64,000 nucleotides of DNA, taken from CAVUEG01 sp963740525. Lineage in GTDB: Bacteria; Actinomycetota; Actinomycetes; Propionibacteriales; Nocardioidaceae. The stretch lies in contig CAVUEG010000008.1 in assembly GCA_963740525.1 (NCBI GenBank), positions 66,854 to 130,853 on the forward strand, in the 5' to 3' direction. The stretch's first letter is position 1. Each line of letters starts with the position of its first letter. The notes below the pieces were generated by a model. That model worked only from the letters and a program-made list of their open reading frames with translations. It ran no database searches and was not told where the DNA came from. The translations under genes and the position numbers were made by a program. Below, piece by piece: positions 32,760 through 42,204 of the stretch.

Positions 32760-34202
32760 ATGACGTCACTGTGGCTGGACCGGAGCACTCCCATCGGGGA
32801 CGACCCCCTCCCTTCCGAATCGGTCGACGACCTCGTGGTGGGAGCGGGGCTGACCGGGCTGAGCACGGCTCTCCTCCTGGCGCGGGCGGGCCGGCGCGTC
32901 GCGGTCGTCGAGGCGCGCACCGTCGGGGCGGTCACCACAGGGAACTCGACGGCGAAGCTCTCCCTGCTGCAAGGCACCCACCTCACCCGAGTCCTACGGC
33001 ACCAGTCACGCACCGTCGCCTCGGCGTACGTCGACGCCAACCGCGAGGCCATGGAGTGGGTGCTCAGGTTCTGCGGCGACCACGGGGTGGGCACGCAACG
33101 ACGTGCCGCGGTGACGTACGCCGCCGACCAGTCGGAGCGGCACGCCGTCCTCGCCGAGCACGGGGCGGCCTCGTCCCTCGGACTGGCGGTGCAGTGGCGG
33201 GACCACCTGGACGCGCCCTTCCCGTCGTACGGCGCGACCGTGCTCGATGACCAGGCTCAGTTCGACCCGATGGAGCTGCTCCACGCCCTCACCGAGCAGC
33301 TCCGAGCGCAGGGAGGCACCCTGCACCAGGATTGCCGCGTCACCTCTCTGTCGCGCTCGACCCACCACGGCGTGCGGCTGGCCGATGGCAGCGTGCTGGT
33401 GGCCGACCAGGTGGTCCTCGCGACCGGGACCCCGATCCTCGACCGAGGGCTCGACTTCGCGAGGCTCGAACCCCAGCGCTCCTACGGACTCGCCTTCGAG
33501 GGAGCGACACCGCCGGACGGCATGTTCCTCTCGGCGGGCTCGGACTCGCGGTCGGTGCGCGACGCACCCTCCGGTGATGGCGCGGCCCTCTTGGTCGGCG
33601 GGAGTGGGCACACGGTCGGTCGGACCCGATCGGAGCGCGAGCATGTCGAGCACCTGCGCGACTGGACCCACAGGTACTTCCCCGAAGCACGGGAGACCCA
33701 TGCGTGGTCGGCCCAGGACTACCGGCCGCACGACGCCGTACCCCACCTGGGCACGCTGACCGGTGCGGGTGGCCGGGTCCACGTGGCCACCGGCTTCGAG
33801 AAGTGGGGCATGACCAACGCCGTCGTGGCCGCGCGCGTCATCTCCGGCCGGATCCTTGGCGCCTCGCCGCCGTGGGCCGTAGCGCTCGAGCGCCGGACGA
33901 CCCGGCCGTCCGCCGCCATCGAGGTCGCCCGACTGAATGCCGGCGTAGCCCTGGCTCTGGCCGGCGGCGGAATGCGCGCCACGGCTCAGCGCCTACGAGG
34001 CCGCGACACCGAGCCCACCGCCTCCGAGTGCGGAGTGGTCGGCGTGTGTACCCACCTCGGCGGCATCCTCCGGTGGAACGACGTCGAGAACAGCTGGGAC
34101 TGTCCCCTCCACGGCTCGCGCTTCACGCCCGAGGGCGAGGTGCTCGAGGGTCCGGCTACCCGACGGCTGCTGCGCCGTGGCGGGCACGCCGTCGAACGGT
34201 GA
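32760..34202 (+). CDS. FAD-dependent oxidoreductase with C-terminal Rieske domain
   Basis: Flavoprotein of 480 residues, DAO type. N-terminal FAD loop DDLVVGAGLTGLSTALLLARAGRRV, a middle catalytic domain (DDQAQFDPMELLHALTEQLRAQGG), and GRVHVATGFEKWGMTNAVVAARVI. The C-terminal ~60 residues are a Rieske domain with ligands CTHLGG and CPLHGSRF. It oxidises an unknown amine or hydroxy substrate with an internal [2Fe-2S] path. It is the last gene of the four-gene set. Confidence 0.85.
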   Translation: MTSLWLDRSTPIGDDPLPSESVDDLVVGAGLTGLSTALLLARAGRRVAVVEARTVGAVTTGNSTAKLSLLQGTHLTRVLRHQSRTVASAYVDANREAMEWVLRFCGDHGVGTQRRAAVTYAADQSERHAVLAEHGAASSLGLAVQWRDHLDAPFPSYGATVLDDQAQFDPMELLHALTEQLRAQGGTLHQDCRVTSLSRSTHHGVRLADGSVLVADQVVLATGTPILDRGLDFARLEPQRSYGLAFEGATPPDGMFLSAGSDSRSVRDAPSGDGAALLVGGSGHTVGRTRSEREHVEHLRDWTHRYFPEARETHAWSAQDYRPHDAVPHLGTLTGAGGRVHVATGFEKWGMTNAVVAARVISGRILGASPPWAVALERRTTRPSAAIEVARLNAGVALALAGGGMRATAQRLRGRDTEPTASECGVVGVCTHLGGILRWNDVENSWDCPLHGSRFTPEGEVLEGPATRRLLRRGGHAVER

Positions 34203-34235
34203 CGGCGACGGCCAACCTGTGGCTGAGTGCGAGGG

Positions 34236-35345
34236 TTACCGAAAGAGGCTCAGGCGCAGCTCTCTGCCCACGATCTCGGCCAGCCGTCTTGCTTCCCCCT
34301 CGATCGCCGCTTCGGGGTGATCACGCGAATCCAGCCACGTCACCTGGAGGTCGTCGCCGGTGCGCGTCCAGGTTCCGCAGACGACCCCACCGACGATCAC
34401 CGGGTTTGCCTTTCGCGTCATGAGGTCTCGTCGCGACGACGGGGTGACGTGAACGTCCCTGGTGCCAGGACCGATGACCCACTGGTCGTGTCCGGGAAGG
34501 AATCGAACGACCTGCGACGGAACCGCGGCCTCGAGCGCCTCGACGTCCTCGCGCAAGACGTACGCCGCGGTGCCCTCGACATCGACCGCGACGAGTCGGT
34601 CGCCCAGTTCGGCGATCCAGGACCTGAGCCGTCTGCGGCCGGCACTCAGTCCCTGACCGAGCCAGTAGTCGAGGTGATCGAGGGTTGCCGGACCGTACGC
34701 CTGGAAGTAGGCGATCACGGCGCGCGGACCTGCCTCATCGAGGTCGGGGATCCCTTGCCACCTCGGGTTGTCGTCGGGGCGCTGGAAGGTGTGCACTCCA
34801 TCCCGCAGCGGACCGAAAACCATGTCACCCTGCCACGTCAACGGCTTGATCAAGGTGCCCGCGCCCTCGTCGAAGACCGGCTTCAGGTGCCGGTAGGCGC
34901 GGTGACTCGTCACCGCCTGACCGAGCTCGCCGAGCGTCAAGGGTCCGTCGCCCAGAGCCTCGCGCACCACGGAACGGAACTCCGGCCAGTGCGACGGGGT
35001 CAGCCGGTAGTACTCGACCCAGCTCGGCAACTCCCACTGCCGACCAGCCGAACGCAGGGCGAGGTAGATGCCGCCATCCTCCGGCGAGAGGTAGTGCATC
35101 GAACCCCGGAAGGCGAAGGCCTTGATGACCTCCCCATTCGCCAGGGCCGCCGCGAGCTCGCCTGGACGCGACGTGGGCCGGCGCGTCCGGACAGCAAGCT
35201 CGGCCAGCGACTCATCCATGGAGAGCACGGCCCCGAGCCGTCGTACGACATCCGCTACCGACTTCGACCCGATCGGATCAAGGAGTTGCCGCCCCAGGCG
35301 CCAGGCCAAGGCCCGCGCCCACGTCACCGACGACTCGGCCGACAT
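34236..35345 (-). CDS. winged-helix DNA-binding protein, AlkZ-like
   Basis: Protein of 369 residues of the HTH_42/AlkZ-like family (YcaQ-type DNA glycosylases and relatives). ARALAWRLGRQLLDP at the start, SMDESLAELAVRTRRP, FAFRGSMHYLSPEDGG and later PSQVVRFLPGHDQWVIGP are its conserved blocks. A catalytic QxQ as in YcaQ is not evident, so glycosylase activity is uncertain. It is convergent with the Rieske gene (33-bp gap), alone in its direction. Confidence 0.7.
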   Translation of the reverse strand: MSAESSVTWARALAWRLGRQLLDPIGSKSVADVVRRLGAVLSMDESLAELAVRTRRPTSRPGELAAALANGEVIKAFAFRGSMHYLSPEDGGIYLALRSAGRQWELPSWVEYYRLTPSHWPEFRSVVREALGDGPLTLGELGQAVTSHRAYRHLKPVFDEGAGTLIKPLTWQGDMVFGPLRDGVHTFQRPDDNPRWQGIPDLDEAGPRAVIAYFQAYGPATLDHLDYWLGQGLSAGRRRLRSWIAELGDRLVAVDVEGTAAYVLREDVEALEAAVPSQVVRFLPGHDQWVIGPGTRDVHVTPSSRRDLMTRKANPVIVGGVVCGTWTRTGDDLQVTWLDSRDHPEAAIEGEARRLAEIVGRELRLSLFR

Positions 35346-35486
35346 GCCCGCCCAGCCCTTTCCCGCACCGCATCCGGACGCATGACCTGCTCCTGTCCGG
35401 TTGGAACTCGTTGATCAGTCATTCCACCCGGGCAACCCTCGAACTGACAACCCCCAGGCATCCTTCGCCACGCCCACTCTGCCGGC

Positions 35487-35528
35487 ACGGCGAGGCCTCC
35501 AACGCCTTCGCGTTGGAGGCCTCGCCGT
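35487..35528 (-). terminator. 19-bp perfect hairpin
   Basis: Arms 35487-35505 and 35510-35528 pair at 19 of 19 positions around a 4-nt loop. It lies between the start of the AlkZ-like gene and the 3' end of the secreted protein gene (stop 35592), so it most likely terminates the latter. There is no U tract. The rest of the 246-bp gap shows nothing. Confidence 0.75.
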
Positions 35529-35591
35529 CTACGGGCAACCTGGGGCGGGCGCCCGAAGGCGTGGCCACCCCTTCGTCGGCCGAGGGTCCGA

Positions 35592-36857
35592 TCAGCAGCC
35601 GGTCGCGGGCTCCCGGAAGCCGGGGTACGGGTTCAGGTCCCCCATGAACGTGTAGCGACCGATGTTGTCGCTCGCGGTCTGCGTCGGCTGCGAGGTGGTG
35701 TTCGGCGCCTCCCGGGCGAACCAGGGCAAGAACACCTCGTCCTCCGGGTGCCAGGCGCCGTCGGCGTACGGCCCGGTGTCGTAGCTGTTGCCAGGCAGCG
35801 TGAAGCCGATGCCCACCACCGGGTCACCCGTCTCCAGGATCCCGGTGCAGCCGTACTGCGGGGCGGTCGGTGTGACCCACGGGTTGACGGTGTTGTTCAC
35901 GAACGGGTCGTCGCCCCACTCCGCGATCTCGTGGCTGAGCGCGTGGATGTCCCGCACGAAGGGGTCCGCACCGCCGTGCCCGTCACCGAACGTGCCCGGC
36001 GTCGTGTAGGCCGAGAAGGCGAAGGTCTGAACGCCCTGCCGGCCCTGGCCGTTGGTCGCACCGGACCCGTAGCCCACCGCCACCGAGGCACCGTGGTAGC
36101 CGATGATGCAGCAGCCGGCACCCTGGTTGAGCATCACGTTGTCGGTCAGGAAGATCGGCAGGTGCGTGGGATCGGTGTGACCCTGGCCCATCCACTGCTG
36201 GACCCGGTTGGAGAACCAGGAGACGTCGACCAGTCCGTAGGTCACCCCGCGGCTGTTCACGTAGGCGCCGCCCTTGCCCTTCGGCACCGTCAAGGTGATC
36301 GCGTCGTGCACCGTCGGCTGGCCGAGCTCGACGTGGTAGCCGGTGGCGGTCTTGTCGAACTGCGAACGCATGATCGCGTCCTCGTACTGCACGCCCGTGT
36401 TGCCCGCCGACAGCGGGCCCCCGTCACTGAGGTTGTCGGCGTCGCCCGACCGAGCAGTGCTCGTGTAGTCGGCGGCCTCGAAGATCGGCGAGGCTGCCGT
36501 GCGCCCCACCACGTCGGTGCCGTTGAGCGCGGTTCCGCCATTGGCGGTGAACACGATGTTGACTGGGATGAGGTCGGTCGGCGTGGTCGTCGAGCCGTTG
36601 GTCGCCGGGTCGGCGCCCACCATGTTGTAGCCGTAGGTGACGCCGTTCGTGGGATCGGTGAACTGTCCGTGCCAGTGCGCGACGGTCTTGTCCGTAGCCA
36701 GCGGTGCGGCCCCGCCCATCTCGGTGAACTCTGGACCGGACGGATCCTTCACGGGGAGCTTGGCCTGAGCGCCCAACGCTCCGGAGAGCCCGAGGGTGGT
36801 GGCCGCGACGGTTGCCAGGGCAGCCGTGGCGGTGGCGAGCTTGAAGAGACGATGCAT
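35592..36857 (-). CDS. secreted protein with HEIAEW motif, possible metallopeptidase
   Basis: 421 residues from ATG 36857 with a strong ribosome site (aggaggaaag). The signal peptide covers about residues 1-31 (FKLATATAALATVAATTLGLSGALGAQA). The mature part is Asn/Thr/Gly-rich. Around 306-314 it has ALSHEIAEWGDDPF; His309 and Glu310 with Glu313 recall metal-binding helices, but HExxH is not complete. Other Cys lie in GAGCCIIGYHG and YGCTG, possibly disulfides. I do not recognise a named family. A secreted metal-dependent hydrolase is possible, not shown. Confidence 0.6.
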   Translation of the reverse strand: MHRLFKLATATAALATVAATTLGLSGALGAQAKLPVKDPSGPEFTEMGGAAPLATDKTVAHWHGQFTDPTNGVTYGYNMVGADPATNGSTTTPTDLIPVNIVFTANGGTALNGTDVVGRTAASPIFEAADYTSTARSGDADNLSDGGPLSAGNTGVQYEDAIMRSQFDKTATGYHVELGQPTVHDAITLTVPKGKGGAYVNSRGVTYGLVDVSWFSNRVQQWMGQGHTDPTHLPIFLTDNVMLNQGAGCCIIGYHGASVAVGYGSGATNGQGRQGVQTFAFSAYTTPGTFGDGHGGADPFVRDIHALSHEIAEWGDDPFVNNTVNPWVTPTAPQYGCTGILETGDPVVGIGFTLPGNSYDTGPYADGAWHPEDEVFLPWFAREAPNTTSQPTQTASDNIGRYTFMGDLNPYPGFREPATGC

Positions 36858-37089
36858 GGTCTTTCCTCCTTCTGACAAGCATCGAGAACCACGCCGAGGA
36901 GTGACGTGCCCGCGAACGATCCTGCACCACACATGCGCTACTTGGGAAGACCAAGTTTCGGCCGTCAGGGGACCACGCGAGGGGCTGTCGGTCGTGGCCG
37001 GCTCGGCACCCAGGACCGGCCGCGGGTCGCTCATGCGCGCCCGCCGCGCTGGCAGTTTCGTCGCAAGAACGGGGTCCCACGCAAAGAGA
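36858..37089. other. intergenic region upstream of the secreted-protein gene
   Basis: About 230 bp between the ATG at 36857 and the hairpin of tRNA-Pro. It must contain the leftward promoter of the secreted-protein gene, but I find no clear -35/-10 pair or gene. Confidence 0.35.
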
Positions 37090-37131
37090 GAACCGCCTCT
37101 GATCTGCGTTTCCGCAGGTCAGAGGCGGTTC
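37090..37131 (-). terminator. terminator after tRNA-Pro
   Basis: Arms 37090-37108 and 37113-37131, 18 of 19 Watson-Crick pairs plus one G-U, 4-nt loop. On the minus strand it is followed by a T-rich stretch (tctctttgc), so it is a good intrinsic terminator for the tRNA transcript. It begins six bases past the tRNA 3' end. Confidence 0.8.
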
Positions 37132-37136
37132 TTCGG

Positions 37137-37210
<74 letters not shown>

Positions 37211-37302
37211 AAAGCCTTCCGTGGAAGGCCGGGTGAACACTATCGCAGCACCCTCGAAGATCAGGAATCGGCCCTGATCCACCCCACGGCGGCCCGCGAG
37301 CT

Positions 37303-38277
37303 TCAGCGGACCTCGGCGCTGTCCGCGGAGACCTTCAGGCTCGAGGCATCCACCGCCACGAAGGCCGATGCGGGGATCCGCTTGAGGTCCGCGACCAGCC
37401 GGTCCGGCCAGTGGGCGTTGCGTTCGCCCTGGAAGAACCACGGCGACCCGTTGTCGGCCAGGACCAGCCCATAGGTCTTCATCGCCCGGACGACGGCTCG
37501 CGCACCGGCGCCGTACCCCTTGGCGGAGAAGCCGGGCCGGAGCCGGAACCGTGACCCCATCGGAGGGTAGGCGAGCCTGTCGCGCGACCCGGCGTCGTGG
37601 CGGGCCGGCCACAGGTGGTGCCGGCTGCTGACATCGGTGGTGAAGCGGATCGCGTGGTCGACGTGCCGGTCGCGGACCTCGTTCCAGCGCAGCAGGCCGG
37701 GAAGGATCGGCAGTCCCGCGGCGTCGGCCGATGTCCAGCCATCCGGCCGCAGTCGGTTGCTCCCCAGGGACCAGGTCGCCCCGGAGCCGGCTCGCCACCG
37801 GCCGTGACGCACCCGGGTGTTCCACGTCTCGTAGAGGCGGCAGGTGCCGCGGTCCACCACGACCGCGTGCTTGTCCCCGGAGGAGTTGCGGCCGCCCTCG
37901 ATCCGCGTGTCCGAGCCGAACGGGTAGCGCAGGTGGTCGCTCTCGTCGGCGTAGTCGAAGCGGACCCGCACCCGCGGATGGGCGTGCCGGACGACGGTGA
38001 CGGGGATCCCGTAGTCGGGTCCGTCGCCGTACGACGGCCCGAAGTCCGGGTGCAGGTGAACGTCCGTCGACATGTGCGAGAGCCACTGCCGGTTGCGTGC
38101 GTGCCGCGGCAGGTCTCGTACGTCGGCGTGCCAGTAGTTGTCGACCGGGAAGACCCGGCAGTGGGAACCCGCCACAGGGGCGGGCGCCCGCGTCTCGACC
38201 GCTCCCGCCTGAGGCGTGGCCAACGGCGCCACCCCCACGGCGAGCGAGGCCAGCACAAGACCGACGCCCCGGAGCAT
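37303..38277 (-). CDS. secreted protein of unknown function
   Basis: Exported protein of 324 residues from ATG 38277. Signal peptide: MLRGVGLVLASLAVGVAPLA, cleaved near AGAVET. The mature N-terminus has CRVFPVDNYWHADVRDLPRHARN, reminiscent of a conserved but unassigned exported family, followed by a Gly-Asp-Tyr-rich body with many His (DVHLHPDFGPSYGDGPDYG). No catalytic motif is recognisable. It begins four bases after the end of der, so it may be co-transcribed with the core operon or be an insertion into it. Confidence 0.6.
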   Translation of the reverse strand: MLRGVGLVLASLAVGVAPLATPQAGAVETRAPAPVAGSHCRVFPVDNYWHADVRDLPRHARNRQWLSHMSTDVHLHPDFGPSYGDGPDYGIPVTVVRHAHPRVRVRFDYADESDHLRYPFGSDTRIEGGRNSSGDKHAVVVDRGTCRLYETWNTRVRHGRWRAGSGATWSLGSNRLRPDGWTSADAAGLPILPGLLRWNEVRDRHVDHAIRFTTDVSSRHHLWPARHDAGSRDRLAYPPMGSRFRLRPGFSAKGYGAGARAVVRAMKTYGLVLADNGSPWFFQGERNAHWPDRLVADLKRIPASAFVAVDASSLKVSADSAEVR

Positions 38278-38281
38278 GGCG

Positions 38282-39619
38282 CTAGCGCTTCCGCTTCTCG
38301 CGGGGACGCTGGGTGATGTGGATCGGCGTACCGATGAAGCCGAACTCCTCGCGGAGCCGACGCTCGATGAACCGGAGGTACGACGCCTCGAGCTTGCCGG
38401 AGGTGAACAGCACGAACGTCGGCGGCCCGATGGAAACCTGGGTGCCGAACAGGACCTTGGCCTGCTTGCCGCCACGCACCGGGTGCGGGTGCTCGCCCAC
38501 GAGGCGTCCGAGGAACGCGTTCAGCGCACCGGTGCCGATCCGGGTCTCCCAGCCGCCGAGGGCAGCATCGAGGACCGGGACCAGCTTGTCGACGTGCCAG
38601 CCGGTGCGGGCGGTGATGTTCACCCGCGGCGCCCAGGGGACCCGGACCAGGTCGCGCTCGATCTCCTTGTCCAGGTAGTAGCGGCGCTCCTCGTCGACCA
38701 GGTCCCACTTGTTGAAGGCGATCACCAGCGCGCGGCCGGTCTCGGCAACGGTGCTGAGGATCCGCAGGTCCTGCTCGGTGACCGGCATCGAGGCGTCGAC
38801 GACCAGGACGCAGACCTCGGCGCGCTCGACGGCGGTCGCCGTGCGCAGGGAGGCGTAGTACTCGTGACCGGAGGCTTCCTTGACCCGCTTGCGGATGCCC
38901 GCGGTGTCGATGAACCGCCAGGTGCGGCCGCCGAGCTGGACCAGCTCGTCGACCGGGTCGACCGTGGTACCGGCGACGTCGTCGACGACGACCCGGTCCT
39001 CCTTGGCCAGCTTGTTCAGCAGCGAGGACTTGCCGACGTTGGGCTTGCCGACGATCGCGACGCGACGCGGGCCGCCCATCGGCTCGAACGACTCCGGAGG
39101 AGTTTCCGGGAGTGCGGCCAGGATCGCGTCCAGCATGTCGCCGGAGCCACGGCCGTGCAGCGCGGAGACCGGGTAGGGCTCGCCGAGACCGAGGTTCCAC
39201 AGCGAGGCCGCCTCCATCTCGCCGCGCTGGTCGTCGACCTTGTTCGCGGCGAGGATGACCGGCTTGTCGGCACGGCGCAGGATCTTCACGACCGCCTCGT
39301 CGACATCCGTGATCCCGATCGTGGCGTCGACGACGAAGAGCACCGCGTCGGCGATGTTCACCGCGACCTCAGCCTGGCCGGCGATCCGCTCGGCCAGACC
39401 GCGGGCATCGGGGTCCCAGCCACCGGTGTCGACGACGGTGAACGCGCGGCCGTTCCAGTTGGCGTCGTAGGAGACCCGGTCCCGGGTGACCCCGGGGACG
39501 TCCTCGACGACCGCCTCGCGGCGGCCCAGGATCCGGTTGACCAGCGTCGACTTGCCGACGTTGGGTCGTCCGACCACGGCGAGTACGGGCACAGGCCCGG
39601 TCGCGGGTTGCTCAGTCAT
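38282..39619 (-). CDS. der: ribosome biogenesis GTPase Der (EngA)
   Basis: Double-GTPase of 445 residues required for 50S ribosome assembly. The two GTPase domains have P-loops VVGRPNVGKSTL (about 13-24) and IVGKPNVGKSSLL (about 189-200), each with DTGGW/DTAGI and NKVDD/NKWDL motifs, followed by the C-terminal KH-like domain (EFGFIGTPIHITQRPREKRKR). ATG 39619 lies eight bases inside the plsC-like gene end. It is the last gene of the conserved cmk-plsC-der run, in the order seen in other actinobacteria. Confidence 0.96.
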   Translation of the reverse strand: MTEQPATGPVPVLAVVGRPNVGKSTLVNRILGRREAVVEDVPGVTRDRVSYDANWNGRAFTVVDTGGWDPDARGLAERIAGQAEVAVNIADAVLFVVDATIGITDVDEAVVKILRRADKPVILAANKVDDQRGEMEAASLWNLGLGEPYPVSALHGRGSGDMLDAILAALPETPPESFEPMGGPRRVAIVGKPNVGKSSLLNKLAKEDRVVVDDVAGTTVDPVDELVQLGGRTWRFIDTAGIRKRVKEASGHEYYASLRTATAVERAEVCVLVVDASMPVTEQDLRILSTVAETGRALVIAFNKWDLVDEERRYYLDKEIERDLVRVPWAPRVNITARTGWHVDKLVPVLDAALGGWETRIGTGALNAFLGRLVGEHPHPVRGGKQAKVLFGTQVSIGPPTFVLFTSGKLEASYLRFIERRLREEFGFIGTPIHITQRPREKRKR

Positions 39620-40379
39620 CGTTGTTTCCTCGCGAGGTCACCTGACGCAGGTCCTCGATGTCGTCCTCGGTCAGACCGGGCATGGGCCCCGGCAGCGCCT
39701 GCCCGGTCCGGGCCAGGGCCTGGTCCAGGTGTGCGCGCATGGTCTGTCGCAGCTTTTCGGCTGCCGCACGTCGCTCCGGCTGGGTGCGGGGCCACGGCGT
39801 ACGGGTCAAGTAGACAGGCTCGCCATACACCACGTCGAATCGCGCACCGCGCGCAGGCACCGAGTCCACGCCCCCACCGGGCTCCCGAGTGCCGAGGAAC
39901 ACACACGGAACGACCGGAGCGCCCGTCACCAGCGCGAAGTACGCCGCGCCGCCCTGGCTGCCCCTCAGCTCCCCGTCCCCGCGGGTTCCCTCCGGGAAGA
40001 GCCCGATCACACCGTCGTCGCGCAGCACCCGCAGCGCGGTCTTGACCGCTCGCGGGTCGGGCTCGTAGCGCGTCACCGGTATCTGGCCCACCAGCCTGAG
40101 ACCCCGCCCCATGTGCCCCACGAACATCTCGCGCTTGGTCAGAACATGGATCGGGCGCGGGTTGTACGCCGCCAGCAGGGGTCCGTCCATCAGCCCGATG
40201 TGGTTGCACGCGACCACCACCGGCCCGGTGCGCGGGACGTGCTCCGCCCCCGTGACGTGCACGTCCCAGCGGTGGTCGAAGACCCGCCGGGCGACCGGTC
40301 GCAGGGTGCGGTACAGCCGGCTCGGGGGTCGCCGTACGCCGTCGGAGCGCGGCAGGTCGAGGTGGGAGCCCGAGGTCAC
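39612..40379 (-). CDS. 1-acyl-glycerol-3-phosphate acyltransferase (PlsC-like)
   Basis: Lysophospholipid acyltransferase of 255 residues. Family box I NHIGLMDG (H-x4-D catalytic pair) and box III FPEGTRGDGELRGSQGGAAY; a late PVVPCVFLG follows. It transfers an acyl chain to lysophosphatidate in membrane lipid synthesis. GTG 40379 overlaps the stop of cmk by four bases, and its own end overlaps der, so the three are translationally coupled. Confidence 0.9.
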   Translation of the reverse strand: MTSGSHLDLPRSDGVRRPPSRLYRTLRPVARRVFDHRWDVHVTGAEHVPRTGPVVVACNHIGLMDGPLLAAYNPRPIHVLTKREMFVGHMGRGLRLVGQIPVTRYEPDPRAVKTALRVLRDDGVIGLFPEGTRGDGELRGSQGGAAYFALVTGAPVVPCVFLGTREPGGGVDSVPARGARFDVVYGEPVYLTRTPWPRTQPERRAAAEKLRQTMRAHLDQALARTGQALPGPMPGLTEDDIEDLRQVTSRGNNDD

Positions 40380-41065
40380 GCGAGCCCCACGCGGGACTGC
40401 ACGAGCCGGACCACCTCGTCGACGACCTCGGCCAGGGAGTACGGCGTGGTGTCGAGGTGGACGGCGTCGTCGGCCATCATCAGCGGCGAGGCGGTCCGGC
40501 CGGAGTCGAGGCGGTCGCGCCGGATCAGGTCGGCCTGGGTGTCGGCGACGCTGCCTTCGGTCGCGGCCCCGTCCAGCCCACTGAGCTCAGCGGTACGCCG
40601 AGCGGCACGGGCCCCGGCGTCGGCGGTGAGGTAGACCTTCACGGCCGCGTTCGGGACCACCACGGTGCCGATGTCGCGGCCCTCCACGACGATCCCGCCC
40701 TCCCCGATGATGCTGCGCTGCAGCTCCAGCAGCCGGGCTCGCACCTGCGGCACGGCACTGACGGCGCTGACGGCAGTGGTGACGGCCTGACCGCGGATCG
40801 GTCCCGAGACGTCGGCGCCGTCGATCGTGATCGTGGGTGACTGTGGGTCGGTGCCGGACTCGAGCACCGGCCGGCCGGCCGCCTCGGCGATGGCCGCCTC
40901 GTCATGCACGTCCACCCCGTGCTCGAGCATCCAGTGCGTCATCGCGCGGTACATCGCGCCGGTGTCGAGGTACCGCAGACCGAGCCGGATCGCGACGCCC
41001 CTCGAGGTGCTGGACTTCCCGGACCCGGACGGTCCGTCCATCGCCACGACGACGTTGCTGCTCAC
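40376..41065 (-). CDS. cmk: cytidylate kinase
   Basis: (d)CMP kinase of 229 residues making CDP/dCDP from CMP/dCMP. P-loop AMDGPSGSGKSSTSRGVA, the CMP-binding LRYLDTGAMYRAMTHW, and EGRDIGTVVVPNAAVKVYLTADAGARAARR. The start is taken as GTG 41065, because aggag lies five bases upstream (41071-41075); the earlier GTG at 41071 is too close to that site. It lies 43 bp after the frameshifted tyrA gene. Confidence 0.95.
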   Translation of the reverse strand: MSSNVVVAMDGPSGSGKSSTSRGVAIRLGLRYLDTGAMYRAMTHWMLEHGVDVHDEAAIAEAAGRPVLESGTDPQSPTITIDGADVSGPIRGQAVTTAVSAVSAVPQVRARLLELQRSIIGEGGIVVEGRDIGTVVVPNAAVKVYLTADAGARAARRTAELSGLDGAATEGSVADTQADLIRRDRLDSGRTASPLMMADDAVHLDTTPYSLAEVVDEVVRLVQSRVGLA

Positions 41066-41108
41066 ACACACTCCTGCGCTCGGGACGGCCCTGGTGATCG
41101 CGTGGAGT

Positions 41109-42204
41109 TTACCGGTGTGTGGTCCAGTCCCTCGACTCGAGCGCGACGAGCAGGTGCTCGGCCTCCTCCTCAGCCACGGTGAGCTCCACCAGCCCCACGG
41201 GACGACCCGGATCGTGGTCGATCCTCAGGTCCTCGACGTTGACCCCGATCTCCCCGATGTCGGCGAACAGGCGGGCCAGCTCGCCGGGCCGGTCGGGCAC
41301 CGCGACGTACACGTCCTGGGTGGCCACCAGCGGCCCGCCGTGCTTGCCCGGGATCGCCAACGTCCCCGCCACGCCGCTGGCAAGGAGCGTGCCGAGTGCC
41401 TCGCGCTCCCCCGAGTCCACGGCCGCGATCAGCCGGTCAAGGTCCCCGCGCACCTCGACGAGAAGGTCCCGTACGGCCTCGGAGTTGGCGCTGATGATCT
41501 GCTGCCACAGCCGGGGGTCCCCGGCCGCCACCCGGGTCACGTCGCGCACCCCCTGGCCCGAGAGCACCAGCTGGGCGGGCGCAGCGCCGGCCAGCCGGCC
41601 CGCCACCAGGGCCGCCATCAGGTGCGGGAGGTGGGAGGTCCGGGCGACGGCGCTGTCGTGCTCGTCCGGCGACATCGCGACCGGCACCGCTCCGACCGCA
41701 CGAGCCAGTGCGGTGACGGCGTCGAGCGCGCCACCGGAGGTGGTCGCGTGCGGCGTGACCGCCCACGGGCGACCGTCGAAGAGGGCCGCGGAGGCCGCCA
41801 GCGGACCGGAGCGTTCGCTGCCCGCCATCGGGTGGCTGCCGACGTAGCGGGTCAGCGCGTCCTCGTCGACCCGATCACGTACGGCGGCCAGGGGCGCGCT
41901 CTTCGACGCTTCCGACGTCGGTCACCACCGCGTCGCTGCTCACCAGCGCGTCCGCCACGGCCTCCGCCACGAAGTCAGGGGGTACCGCGACCACGACCAG
42001 GGCGGGCCGGTCCGTCTCCCGCCGGGGGCGGCCGGCGCCGAGCCCGGAGGCGGTGCGCAGGTGCTCGGCCGAGACGTCGCTGAGCAGCACCTCGACCCCG
42101 CACCTGGTCAGCGCCAGGCCCAGCGAGGTGCCGAGCAGACCGGCTCCGACGATGTGGACCGGTCCGGTCAGCGCCGGCGCTCGGTCGAGGTCGGGGCCGG
42201 TCAT
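41109..42204 (-). pseudogene. tyrA: prephenate dehydrogenase with ACT domain, frameshifted
   Basis: Prephenate dehydrogenase of tyrosine biosynthesis, ~364 residues if read through. The N-terminal NAD-binding fold (PVHIVGAGLLGTSLGLAL) and VVTDVGSV are in one frame; the prephenate-binding part (MAGSERSGPLAAS, HDSAVARTSHLPHL) and C-terminal ACT domain (DVYVAVPDRPGELARLFADIG) in another. An extra G near 41910-41915 breaks GSV-KSAPLAAVRD. The gene follows aroH, its ATG overlapping that stop (ATGA), a natural pairing. A single base inside a conserved essential gene points to sequence error. Confidence 0.88.
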
